Shown in pieces: positions 22,511-34,400 of a stretch of DNA of 64,000 nt (positions within the stretch are counted from its first letter, which is position 1; every line of letters begins with the position of its first letter). The position numbers and the translations under genes are program-made. The notes under the pieces are model-generated. The model was not told the origin of the DNA. It saw nothing but the letters and a program-made list of their open reading frames with translations, and did no database searches. Origin of the DNA: Owenia fusiformis (Eukaryota > Annelida > Polychaeta > Sabellida > Oweniidae); NCBI GenBank assembly GCA_903813345.2, contig CAIIXF020000004.1, positions 30,817,986 through 30,881,985 on the forward strand, read 5' to 3'.

Positions 22511-22642
22511 TTTGTGTTCCATATATGCAGTTATTGTCTGCGTTCTGTCAGTGATGATTACTGTTTATAACATGCAATTCGAAGCAAATAAACACCAGAA
22601 TTGCTCGTTATTTGCAAGCAATATTCGTTTTTTTATACAGTG
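22511..22642. repeat. end of the ATATGCAG repeat family (CACTGTATAAAA side)
   Basis: In reverse complement it reads CACTGTATAAAAAAACGAAT, ATTGCTTGC and CTGCATATATGGAACAC, matching the order seen at 12794-13000. It abuts large repeat B. Confidence 0.5.
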
Positions 22643-23937
22643 GTGTTTAGCTTCCACTCTCTAGGTTAGTCGATCGAAACCCGTTCATGGCGAACTTTTT
22701 GATTTGCTTGCTGTCAACTTATAATAAGTAGGGCAAAATCCAGAAAAAGTAGATCAAAAATACTCCAATGGAGTATAAAATTGTCACCAGGATTCCGAAA
22801 TGAGACGAATGTTAACTCGTTAAATCTCGGTAGATAAAGTAGGTCAGAAAATCCGGATTAATCCGAACTGATTCGGGAATCTTCGTCATAAGAAGTAGAT
22901 CAAAAATCCAGAGAAGTAGATCAAAAATACTCCAATGGAGTATAAAATTGTCACCAGGATTCCGAAATGAGCCGAATGTAAACTCGTTAAATCTCGGTAG
23001 ATGAAGTAGGTCAGAAAATCCGGATTAATCCGAACAAGGTTCGGGAATCTTCGTAATAAGAAGTAGATTAAAAATACTCCCAATGGAGTATAAAATTGTC
23101 CCCAATATTCCGAAATACGACGAATCGAATCGGCAAACTTCGGTAAAATAATGAAGTGCATAAAAACCGAAATGATCCGATGAACGTTCGGATAAAATCG
23201 TGAACAGGTGTCAGGGGTTTCCCCTCATCTTTCCCCACATTGTTCTAAAAGCCTTATATGGATTTATCACGTAACATTCAAAATGACGTTCGAACACGTG
23301 ACCAAATATACCAAATAAAAATTTTACCTTGACCACTGGATGGGATTTCATAGAAAATATCCAAGAAAACCTATCCTCGTGATCCTTCAATTGAATTTCT
23401 TGAAGAAATATGTTATGAAAAAATATCATCATGTTATGATTTGTATTTAAATAAGACCGTTTCATCTAAATACTTGGATAATATTTCATAAAAAATGCAC
23501 TTTAAAATTTTTCAGAATTTGCCTTAATTTATCAATGTAATGAAAGTATAAGATTAACTCTCAAATAGCGTTCTATTTTAACCTTTTTATTGAAATCAAT
23601 ACAGGACTCGCTCTCTAAATATCCAATAAAAATTCAACCCTTGGATGTGATTTCGTTGAAAAAAAAATATGTCAATAAATACTTGCTGGATAATATTTCA
23701 TAAAAAAATGCACTTTAAAAATATTTCAGGATTTGCCTTAATTTATCAATGTAATGTAAGTATTAGATTGACTCTCAAATAGGGTTCTATTTTAACTTTT
23801 TATTGAAATTAATACTAGGCTCACTCTCTAAATAGCTAATAAAAATTCAACCCTTGGATGTGATTTCGTTGAAAAAAAAATATGTCAAGTCCAGAATCAA
23901 ATGATTTGTCCAGAACCTCTTAAGATCCTGTTTATAG
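22643..23937 (-). repeat. large dispersed repeat, copy B (inverted)
   Basis: Reverse-complement partner of 4668-5848. It contains the same 147-bp duplicated unit with ATCCGGATTAATCCGAA. It has its own internal tandem duplication of about 220 bp near 23620-23880 (the CAACCCTTGGATGTGATTTC block occurs twice), absent from copy A, and lacks copy A's extra 120 bp. Frames 22886-23161 and 23211-23465 correspond to the single frame 5160-5603 of copy A; the shared reading frame is interrupted between them here and I do not regard it as a gene. Element class unknown. Confidence 0.8.
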
Positions 23938-25171
23938 AAGTATTTCACTGAAAGGTTACACATTCTTGGAGAAATAGTTTTCATGCTGTAGTTCAAACAA
24001 TGTTAACAGAGTAGGGTAAAACATATAAAAAACAAAACCCTGGAATTCGAATTTGTAATCTATCGCAAGAAAACGTCAAAATCGCATCTTTGTCATGAAA
24101 AAATACTTAGTTGCAAGGCCTATGTCCAAACTGCAAAAAGCTTAAGAACAAAACATTGCCGCATCCTAAATGGGTAATTACTCTATACATTTAGCTTGCT
24201 CACCACAATGATACACAATGCACAATTATCAGAGCAAATAAGCCCATGTAATGATTCAATCATTCTAAATTGGCTAAAACGACGTCATTTGTGTGCAGAA
24301 ATGGGGACGATGTGCTAAGTTAATTTAGAAGATACAGATAGTATATGGATATTAACTAGAATTGGTCTATTAGTAAGATAGCTTTATCGGTCAATAGGTT
24401 CAAGGGGGTTCATCTTCACACTTTGAACCTTCTCAATATGGCAGACATTATAAGTTAAATATTAGGGCAGTTTTAGGACATTGTTAGCACAATATTAATG
24501 TATAATTAGTATGGTATAGAACTAGTATTTTAGTGTGATGGTCATATCGGCCAAAGGGGTTCATTTTTATCAACACTAGCTGCATAATATAAATAATTGT
24601 TGTAGTATATGTTTTCAAACACCAGCATCCTTACCGTTGTACATTATTAATACAGTATTATTTGATCATTAGGAAAGTGATAGTCAAAATTCAGTTTATA
24701 GAAGACCGACCTAAAAATTGTAATCTTAACATCGAGCTTTGATAATTTTAATTTTTCAAACACCAGTCTCCTCAAGATACAAAGGCCTTGTGAAATATTT
24801 TCTAATCTTCCTGTTAGACAGTTTTAACTCACATGGGAGAAACGTGTTGCCGATTAATTATTTTAAGGTCCTAAAAATGTTATCTCAACAGATAGAGATC
24901 ACTAGGGAAATTTCTCTTGTGTGACAAATTAATTATTACGATTTTTGAAAAAAATATGTTGGCCTTATTATCATTTTGCACTCTATTCTCGGTTCCTTCT
25001 ATAAGGCTGCAACTACTAGCTTCGAGATATCGGATAGATGTATAATGCCAATTTTTATTACTGTATCATCGTTTCAAATGAGCAAAAAAGAAAACAATTA
25101 TAATTCGAAATTGGTTAAATCAACGAGTAAACATTGAAATGAGTTGGATTATAATATATGAAGGAAACACT
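23938..25171. other. gene-free stretch
   Basis: AT-rich, with several short frames and no domain or repeat that I recognise. Confidence 0.4.
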
Positions 25172-25720
25172 GGCTATTCTAAAGGGGGGCTTGAAAGAGA
25201 GTACATTTTGTATAACATTTTGAGTGTTACAGTTACTATCTTTACTGTACTGTGGATATTATATTTTTAAGAGAGATTAAAATAGAGTTCATCACCGCTA
25301 TTTTGGATAATGTTATGAGTGTCATGTAAAGTATTTTTAATGAACTGTGGCTATTTTAAGGGAGGGATTGAAAGAGAGTACATCTCCGCCATTTTGAATA
25401 ATGCTGGTTGTTATGTAAAATACTGTTAACGCACTGTAGCTATTCTAAAGGTGATATTAAAAGAGAGAACATCTCCGCCATTTTAGATAAAGTTACAGGT
25501 GTTATGTAAAATATCGTTAACACACTGTGGCTATTCTAAAGGGAACATTTAAAAGAGAGTACATCTCCGCCATTTCGGATAATGTTATGGGTGTTAAGGT
25601 AACTATTGTTAATGCACTGGCTATTCTAAAAGGATGGTTCCAAAGAGAGTGCATCGCCGCCATTTTGGATAATGTTATGAGTGTTACGATAACCCTTGTT
25701 AATGGCTATTCTTAAGGGCT
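25172..25720 (+). repeat. roughly 90-bp tandem array, six units
   Basis: Units start GGCTATTCTAAAGG, continue AAAGAGAGTACATCTCCGCC and ATTTTGGATAATGTTATG, and end GTTAATGCACTGT. Spacing is 85-92 bp and divergence rises toward the left edge. The frame at 25527-25715 simply reads two units and shows a 30-residue internal repeat; I do not call it a gene. Confidence 0.85.
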
Positions 25721-26686
25721 AAATTAACCTAATTAGGGATTGTCTTACATGATTTCAAGACCGTTCCCTTTGTTTAAAAGCATCTATAAATGGAACCTTA
25801 AATAGCTCTTGTCTGACTAAAGCTGTAACTCTTCATCAACATTTTATTGCATTCCTGTGAATAGAATCTAAGTTACTTATAAACCAGCATCACAGGAAAC
25901 CATGTCCTTCTATTAGTTTACTTCTAGTTTAAAACAGAAAGATCTGATGAGTATCAGAATCAAAATGATATACCAGCGTCAATTTTTAAAGAATGTTCGC
26001 TCGCATCATGCTCAGTAGATAACTTACCAAAGATAAGGTTAATATAGATGGACAAGGAGGTCGTCTAGATAGATACGATGTGATGATAAACCGCGGACAA
26101 GTCAAGATTGCGCGAAATTAACTCAACTTAAATCATTGGTTTTAAGAGATTATTGTAATATCATTACATCACATATTAAAAATATACATACAACTTCATT
26201 AGGTTGAGATTAACATATACATGTTCATAACCGCCATTTACAATACGTTTTTCTAAACTTGTAGAATGTTGCAGAATATTTTTTGGCAGAAAAATAATCA
26301 GTTCAGTTTTCATATCAATATTTTTCTGAAAATTATTTGACAAAATGTTGACAATCAACGAATCGATAATGTAATGAATAAGTGAGACAGCGAACTCTAT
26401 GATGACGGGAATGGGATAATATGCATTCGATACATCAAAAGATAATAATTCATAGAAGTGACATATTATTACATGATTTCATATTCATCATCTCCACTAT
26501 TTCAAGTGAGCACCCCTCCTTAAACAAGTATGACCCAGGAAGTTAATTAGACCAATGGCGATAACTTAGCACCAGTACATCACCAAATCTTGAGAGTATT
26601 GCAAAATATTCAAGAGAACACTCAGTTATCAAAAAAACTAATTCTCGTTTTCTCATCATCGAATTAATAATACGTAATTAGATTCA
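25721..26686. other. gene-free stretch
   Basis: AT-rich spacer between two tandem arrays. Nothing recognised. Confidence 0.4.
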
Positions 26687-27940
26687 TTAACCCTCTTCAC
26701 TCTCAAGACATGTGTTCAAGAATATAGGTATAGCTTTAAGAAATTACCCCTCTTCACTCACAAGACATATGTTCAGGAATATAGGTATAGCTTTAAGAAA
26801 TTAACCCTCTTCACTCTCAAGACATGTGTTATAGAATATAGGTATAGCTTTAAGAAATTAACCCTCTTCACTCTCAAGACATGTGTTATAGAATATAGGT
26901 ATAGCTTTAAGAAATTAACCCTCTTCACTCACAAGACATGTGTTCAAGAATATAGGTATAGCTTTAAGAAATTAACCCTCTTCATTCATAAGACATGTGT
27001 CCAAGAATATAGGTATAGCTTTAAGAAATTAAACCTCTTCATTCACAAGACATGTGTTCAAGAATATAGGTATAGCTTTAAGAAATTAACCCTCTTTACT
27101 CACAAGACATGTGTTCATGAATATATGTATAGCTTTAAGAAATTAACCCTCTTCACTCACAAGACATGTGTTATAGAATATAGATATAGCTTTAAGAAAT
27201 TGACCCTCTTCACTCACAAGACATGTGTTCAAGAATATAGGTACAGCTTTAAGAAATTAACCCTCTTCACTCATAAGACATGTGTTCATGAATATAGGTG
27301 GTATAGCTTTAAGAAATTAACCCCCTTTACTCTCAAGACATGTGTTCAAGAATATAGGTATAGCTTTAAGAAATTAACCCTCTTCACTCATAAGACATGT
27401 GTTCATGAATATAGGTATAGCTTTAAGAAATTAACCCTCTTCACTCACAAGACATGTGTTATACAATATAGGTATAGCTTTGAGAAATTAACCCTCTTCA
27501 CTCTCAAGACATGTGTTCAAGAATATAGGTATAGCTTTAAGAAATTAACCCTCTTCACTCACAAGACATGTGTTCAAGAATATAGGTATAGCTTTAAGAA
27601 ATTAACCCTCTTCACTCACAAGACATGTGTTCAAGAATATAGGTTTAGCTTTAAGAAATTAACCCTCTTCACTCACAAGACATGTGTTCAAGAATATAGG
27701 TTTAGCTTTAAGAAATTAACCCTCTTCACTCACAAGACATGTGTTCAAGAATATAGGTATAGCTTTAAGAAATCAACCCTCTTTACTCACAAGACATGTG
27801 TTCAAGAATATAGGTATAGCTTTAAGAAATTAACCCTCTTCACTCACAAGACATGTGTTCAAGAATATAGGTATAGCTTTAAGAAATTAACCCTCTTCAC
27901 TCACAAGACATGTGTTCAAGAATATAGGTATAGCTTTAAG
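26687..27940 (+). repeat. 57-bp minisatellite, 22 units
   Basis: Twenty-two very similar units of 57 bp (ATAGGTATAGCTTTAAGAAA, TTAACCCTCTTCACTCACAA, GACATGTGTTCAAGAAT). The period is exact except for one 3-bp insertion near 27298. Because 57 is divisible by three, one frame stays open over the whole array, about 440 codons from near 26680 to 28003, reading a 19-residue repeat YSFKKLTLFTHKTCVQEYR. The first ATG in that frame is a unit variant at 27125. No signal peptide, promoter or splice site accompanies it, so I treat the frame as a product of the repeat length. Confidence 0.95.
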
Positions 27941-30810
27941 CAAACGTCACCAGTGTTAACCCTTTCTACTTCCCCTGTTCTAAATTTTAGATCTACAATT
28001 AATTAGCTTTGCGTAATATATATCCATTCCTCAAAATGGTCTGATATTCTGTATACATCTAGATATGGGCATTAAGAATGTCGCTTTCCTGCAATTTTTG
28101 CTCATAAGTAGCTATAAATTTAAAGCTGTACTTGTTCAGGGTAAGAGACAGCCAAAATAAAGATATCTGATATTAATCTTCTGGTCGCGATGATATTTCA
28201 GATTAGGCTAATAATTCTCGAACCTATGCTTAATAAATCAACATTTAATAGGAATATTCGATATTTCGACTGTCCATAAAACACAATAAATTGGAGGATT
28301 CTAAAGAAGTATCGCTAGTCAATGTCCGTTGCTTCTGGAAACGTATTAGACAAAATAACTACTGAATTCATACGAAGGTTGTTTTATAAGTTTCATTGGT
28401 AAATACGGCCATCTGTATAAATATCCACGATTAAGTACAAAGTTACTGCTGTCTGACAAATTAAAATGAATGTAAGCTTTGCGATAATAAATGATAAACA
28501 TACCCTGTTATTACATGCATTGTTGTGAGGCGTTCTGGTCCAGCGACGTTGCATGGATTAACCTAGATGAATAAATAAAAAGACAATGTTAAATTGCTGA
28601 CAATATAAGGTCATGTTGATCCTTATAAACGGTGACTGCCAATCAGAAATATGTAACGGTAGTCATGTTTTAAAATGCACAATAAAGTAGATAAAAGTGG
28701 AATTAGCAAGGAATAAAGTAAACAAACATGTAATCAACACTCTAAATTGTATTGATATGTAAGAAAACCAGACACTTCATTCAAATTTCACAGAGAAAAA
28801 CGTGAAATAAACGAGCCTTGCGTGAACATTTTGCTTCGGGTGAGAGAATAGATTGAAGGAAACAATTACACAATTCAAGATGAACGGCATCAATAAGAAA
28901 TAAAACATTCAAGACGCCGTAAAACACCCAGATGAGCATCGTCAATTAAAATAAGATTCAAGATGTCACAATAACCCTTTAGTAGAGTGCAAAACCAAAA
29001 AAAAAAAATTGGGAAAGGAGTTATTGCTTTTATCTGAACTTCATCCAATCAGAATGTACAAACAACAGATTTATTCATCAGTTACAAATAACATGTATAT
29101 GTATGTGTGAGACTTCAATAAACTATTTTACTACCACTTTACACTACTATAAAAGTCAACTGTTAAGCTCTACGTCCCTTGTAATTATAAGAGAGTTTAA
29201 GCTTGCATATAAAATTGAAACGCCAACCTAAACGTATCGCCAATCGCACATACATATGCATCGCTTAATTTACGTTCGCGTTTAGGTTGTGAAAAACAGT
29301 GGTAGCTTAAATTGAATTAATAACTATCAAATCTAATAACTGTACCCTTTGTCAGAACCCACTTTTTAAACACTCTTTAGATAAAATATGTTTGTTTGGA
29401 TTATAGCCTATATCACAATACGTCTTAAAATCTGCACATAAGGGTCTAATATATACCAGAAAGCTACAGTATATGAGACTAATGGTATGATCACTTAGAT
29501 CTGGGTTAGCAGCACCGAAATTGTTAAATTATTAATTTATTGACTAGAAGATTGAAATGAAATTTGGGAAAGATGTATTATGTAAGACCAAAACTCATAA
29601 TTTGTGAATTCAAACATTTTCGACCCCCTCCCACTCACACACACAAACACACAAGGCAAATGCAACCTTATTCCCACATAACCATAATATATAGTTATAA
29701 AAATACGGGAAATAGTTCCAATAAAACCTATTATAAAACCAATTATTTATAACTGCAAATATATCTATATTGATAGCTTGATTTATTTGGGTTGTTACAA
29801 TAACTAGTAAGGTTTCGAACATTCAGAACTCCATAGAATATGTTGACGAAAGAAAAGCAGATTCTTATGCTGGTCGAATCATTTAGGTTCCATATTCATC
29901 GAATCCTGTTGATTGATATCGTCACGTGTCCGTATCTCATCCAACAAGTAGTCGTCTCATTCTTAGCTCAAATATCACGACAACTAGTTTAACCTCATGA
30001 GTACATAACATTCTACTTATAGTAAGTCTAATTTCAGAAGCAATTTATCATTACCGTTATTCACTATTGATATTATTTTATAATTGCCTTATGCATTCCT
30101 CCAAAGACTGGCGAGCCGTTAAGTGAATACATACGGAATTGATATTCATAATTGATAAAGCATATCCCAGTGCGGTTATTCAAACATCGTATCTGGAAAT
30201 TGCGCTAAATAGATTTAGATCGACGGTCACTATCTTAATGTACGATGAGAATTGTGATGCATCGAACAACCGAATGTGGTTATATCACGAATATGCTTTA
30301 TTGAACTCAAATTCCTCGAAATATCTTTAGCCATCTTTAGTTGTGGTACAAGCAACTTCGGTAATCTCCGGTCGTAGTCCAAAAATCGTGACCCGTTGAG
30401 AAATTTCCGATGTATATGAATCAAGCCTGCAGTTGCTCTGTAAGAATGCGGTTTAGACTCCATCTTGCTTCATCAATCAACGACATATATTTAATACATT
30501 GACGTTAATCACATTGAATTTCAGACTTAACACTTCCACCGCTTCGAAATGAAGTTCGTCCCTAATCTTATGTTTGTAACATTTAGTATTATAGGCATGT
30601 GAATCGTGCTGAAGCATATTTATGTAAAGTAAACTCATGAAAATTTGAGAATATCTGATAACCCTTTTAACAAAAAAAAACGTTAGCATTAGCGTCACCA
30701 TCGACGGACGGACAAAAAATAAAACATACAAATACCAAGAACCCGTGTACCTTTTACAAGAAAAACTATGGATACCTGACAATCTATGTCGGAAAATCAA
30801 TATTTGGTGA
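27941..30810. other. gene-free stretch with one diverged duplicated segment
   Basis: 28656-28812 resembles 45342-45495 (shared order: GTCATGTTTTAAAATGCA / ACCATGTTTTGAAATGCA, AATAAAGTA, TCTAAATTGTAT, CATTCA, CAGAGA), so both belong to an old dispersed repeat or duplication. A CA-rich patch lies at 29636-29655. No gene is recognised. Confidence 0.4.
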
Positions 30811-31095
30811 AAAGAACGATAACGACAGACATATAATCATATTTGATGATGTATCTATTATCTTTCATATCATGGTGCCTAGATGACTTTATCGCGTACA
30901 TTTTTCCGGGAAAGTAAACAATTGCGAACGTAGAAGTAAAGGGAAATTCCTCTTCAATGTTTCTGGAAAAGACGGACAACGACAGACATACAATCATATA
31001 TGATGGTTTGTGTATTATCTTTTAATGTCTAGATGACTTAAATGCGCTGATTTGGGACGTAAACTTGTTTTCCGGGGAAGTAAACAATGCCTTTC
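30811..31095 (+). repeat. diverged tandem duplication, about 155-bp unit
   Basis: The order AACGACAGACATATAATCAT, TATTATCTTT, CTAGATGACTT and CCGGGAAAGTAAACAAT at 30811-30924 is repeated at 30977-31095 with substitutions and small indels. Confidence 0.6.
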
Positions 31096-32379
31096 AAACT
31101 CAGTCAGTGTACATGCTATATCTACGGTCCTTAATATTAACCTTTTTATAAAACCGCTGGAGACATATATATCTGCAGGAATACGCGACAAAGGGTAAAA
31201 AGTAAGTATATAAAATGACAAATCACAACAGGAAAGGGGAAATAACTAAGACCAAAAAAAAACAGTTATGAAAAGCAATGTACACAAAGATCACATATTT
31301 TGTCATGTCTATTAGTATTACCCCACCCAACTGTATTGTAATACTTGAGTCCAAAATCAAAATAATATTGGAGTCATTGCCGAATGTGTAAAAAAAGATG
31401 ATCATAACTCTAACTCCGAACGAGTCATAGATACTGGGGAATTCAATTTAAATGTTGTGGGGCAGGTTACCTTTTTCAGCTTTGATTTTTTAAAATAGAT
31501 TTGCACACATGGTGGAACGTTGGGAATAGGTAGCCAGGCGTGTTGTTGAGCTAATTTACCAAGTTTTTACTGAATATAATATTCCTCTAGGACAATGTAG
31601 TGTTAAAATACTCAACTTTAAAATAGTTAAACAGTGGAATTGAACCTGATTTCCGGTACCTCTTTCCATTAACCCCATTAAGGACATGTTTTCATTGCTC
31701 TAAGGCGCACCAGACGGACAACTAACATGGAGAACTCGATAATAATGTCTAAGCTATCGACGTAGTAGATTAGCCGAAAGCCTAAATCCATCTTATTAAC
31801 CTATTCAACGTTAGAATTCCTGGATACGTCATCAATGACGTCATCAGTGAGGTATGTATGACCCTTTTGACCCCGTACAATTGAGTTTGCTGACCTTTCC
31901 ATTGACATGACATATCCCCGCTGTTTCCGACCTGTTTTCACTTCAAACACAATCAGATTGAAGTGTGCTAGCAATTATCTCAGCTTCAATTTTACATATC
32001 CCCGAGGAAATAAAAATATTTAAGATATATTTTCATTTCTTAGTAACATTGGTAAATTGATTAAAAACTAGATTGTCAAAGACTTATATAAGGTCACTTA
32101 CCGTTGAAGACTGGAACAAGACATCTGGTCTTGTTTGATGGTCCCTTGAGCAATGTACACTCAAAGCAATTTTGGAAGATTGGCCAATATGAATAAAAGG
32201 TCAGATTAGAAGTCACGTGACAATATTAACCAAATGTGAATGGCAAAACCTACGTTTGTCATATAATATAAAGGGAAACTGATGAACAGTTATTTTCGTA
32301 CTTTTTGTGTTTTTTACTATTATATCTTGGTTACCGCCATATATGGCGAGCAATACCTCATTGGTATATTCCGTATTTT
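31096..32379. other. gene-free stretch; paired CRE-like sites at 31825-31845
   Basis: Two TGACGTCAT-type words lie in tandem (ACGTCATCAATGACGTCATC), which is the ATF/CREB half-site pattern. No exon was recognised downstream, so the sites may be chance. Confidence 0.3.
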
Positions 32380-32619
32380 ACGTATCTTACACTCGTAGAC
32401 AGAGCCAGAAACCCATCTTTGGAGGAGCCCTGTGTTCTTTTGTGTGCACAGGTACACAGACATACAGGTACACACCACAGCCTTTTATACGAGTCGTGAA
32501 CTACTCAGTCAAACACCCAGAATTACTTAACGCACAAACAAACTTGTCTGAACCGGGAATCGAACCCGGGGCCAAGCGATTTTGGTAACCTTGCCTCTGC
32601 CACTGAGCCATAACGGGTT
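32380..32619 (-). mobile_element. tRNA-derived SINE fragment or tRNA pseudogene
   Basis: On the minus strand 32548-32619 contains an A-box-like TGGCTCAGTGGCAGAGGC and a perfect T-arm/B-box, CCGGGTTCGATTCCCGG (5-bp stem). The acceptor arms do not pair and the anticodon arm is broken, so this is not a functional tRNA. The sequence after the head (TTCAGACAAG down to about 32380) would be the SINE body. Confidence 0.55.
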
Positions 32620-33508
32620 GACTGTGTTGACAACATTACTTTCGTCGCACATCAGTAAAATACGGTGTTTCGTCGAACGACTAAACATCTGACATTAAAT
32701 CGCAGGAGAACATGTAAAAAGTTAATCTCGATCTTGAACAAAGTACCATCAAGAACTATTGACATCACACTGTATCCTGAGATTCGCATAAACATGACTA
32801 CTTACACTGAATTCAAGCAGTGTATCGTATCCAATACATATTCCAAATACTCAAACCCCACTTAAGTTGCAACACAATAGATTGAACTGAATAGCTCGGC
32901 TATTATTTCTCCTAAAACCTGATACTCATAGTTTATCCCTAACATAATAGTTTACTAGTTGATATTTTTTATCGATTCTCATCATTTGACATGTTGATGT
33001 CAATACAATTTGAAAAATGACGCGATCGATTGATTGACTGGTTTGATAGGCACACGTATACTACCACAAGGCATCAGTTAACATGTAACGTTACTTTATT
33101 AGTTATGGGGTTTGCGGTCGTTAAATAGTCACCGTTACTGCGTATTGTACACTTCCTTACCCTCAAGCTATGACTAAATCGATCGACATTGAACAATCAA
33201 AATGTTTTTCTAGCATTTTCTCTTTATGAAGTAAAAGTGGATCGTTATAAAATAACAGCCTGAGGAATTGTTTTGTTTCGTTCGATGTTCTATGAACTTT
33301 TCATAGACATCCGGTTTATAGGATATTTTTCTTGATAATAACCAGGAAAGAGGAAATTTTGTACCTACGTACACCCCTTTTAATGAATATATAAGCACGA
33401 AGGAAGAGAGAAAATGAAGTACTGCAAAACATATCTTGCACAAAACCAAACAACATATCAGAAAGAGGAGGGAAAACCCCATGATTCAATTGATGACATA
33501 TATGACGT
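32620..33508. other. gene-free stretch
   Basis: Nothing recognised apart from a short match near 32858 to the segment at 4095. Confidence 0.35.
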
Positions 33509-34400
33509 GCACGGACCTGGGGACAATTCGGGAAATACGGGCTAATCTCAGCTTTAAGCGTTAATGTCTGGCTTATTTAAAAAGCTAACTATGTGCATTA
33601 TATATCATTTTGAAGTATTTTTTATTCGCATTTTACTGAAATTATTTTTCCTTGAAAAGTGTGATGGGATCTACCATATTTTTGAAGTTAAATGTACTCC
33701 GACATCGTCAAATACGCTGTAAGGCGTAACATTTCACGCTTACACGGTTCGTTGAAATCGGGATAACTTTTGAAATACTGATCAGAATTTTACTAAAGTT
33801 TCACATTTTATTCATTGAAACATGTGCTTTTATGACGTCACAATTGCCTAGCGGCTAAAGTTTAAATCGTCTTATATGAACGCTTTTAAGATTTTCAAAA
33901 TTGTGTAAGGTTTTGAAGGCGAAGGAGACAAGCAATAAGTTTACCTTTATTTAACCTTCTAATTTAGGTCTGATTTCAAAAAAAATTTAACTGCACAATA
34001 TTGTCATGACGAAATTTCCAAAACAATAACCGATTTCTTTATTTTTCAAATAATAAGAGAATAAGAGTAGCTTTTAGAGACTTGAAAAAATGTAACGCAT
34101 CGATTTTTTACCACAAATCCAATACACATCAATTTTTACTAACGCCCCGAGTGGATTTCCTGACAGTTTTTCAAAAATAAAAAACATTTTAGAAATATTG
34201 TCCTCGAGATCTTGTTGCTCTGTGAATTTTAGCAGGATTGAACAAGAATAGAGCATCTTATTTTTAGGTTGACTAAACTTGACAAAATGTAACGCATGTC
34301 TTTTTTGACGTTATAATGCTGATTGCGCCCTATACTGCCCATTGTATTGTTTTGGTATTTTGACGCCATAATGTTACTCTAATTGTCCCCAGTTTCGTGC
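33509..34400. mobile_element. possible 0.9-kb TIR element
   Basis: GCACGGACCTGGGGACAATT at 33509-33528 and, in reverse complement, GCACGAAACTGGGGACAATT at 34381-34400 form a 20-bp inverted pair with two mismatches. A direct repeat CTTGAAAAAATGTAACGCAT lies at 34081 with a variant near 34277. No target duplication or transposase is seen, and the inverted pair could be coincidence. Confidence 0.3.

Noticed and set aside
26687-27940. CRISPR array or telomeric repeat
   Set aside because: Units are contiguous 57-bp copies without unique spacers, and the unit is not a telomere motif; the genome is eukaryotic.
27125-28006. 293-codon frame with a 19-residue repeat as a gene
   Set aside because: It is exactly the 57-bp minisatellite read in its single open frame; its ATG is a chance unit variant and no promoter, leader or splice signal was seen.
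32548-32619. Functional tRNA gene
   Set aside because: The T arm is perfect and the A box good, but acceptor and anticodon stems do not pair, so it is a SINE head or pseudogene.
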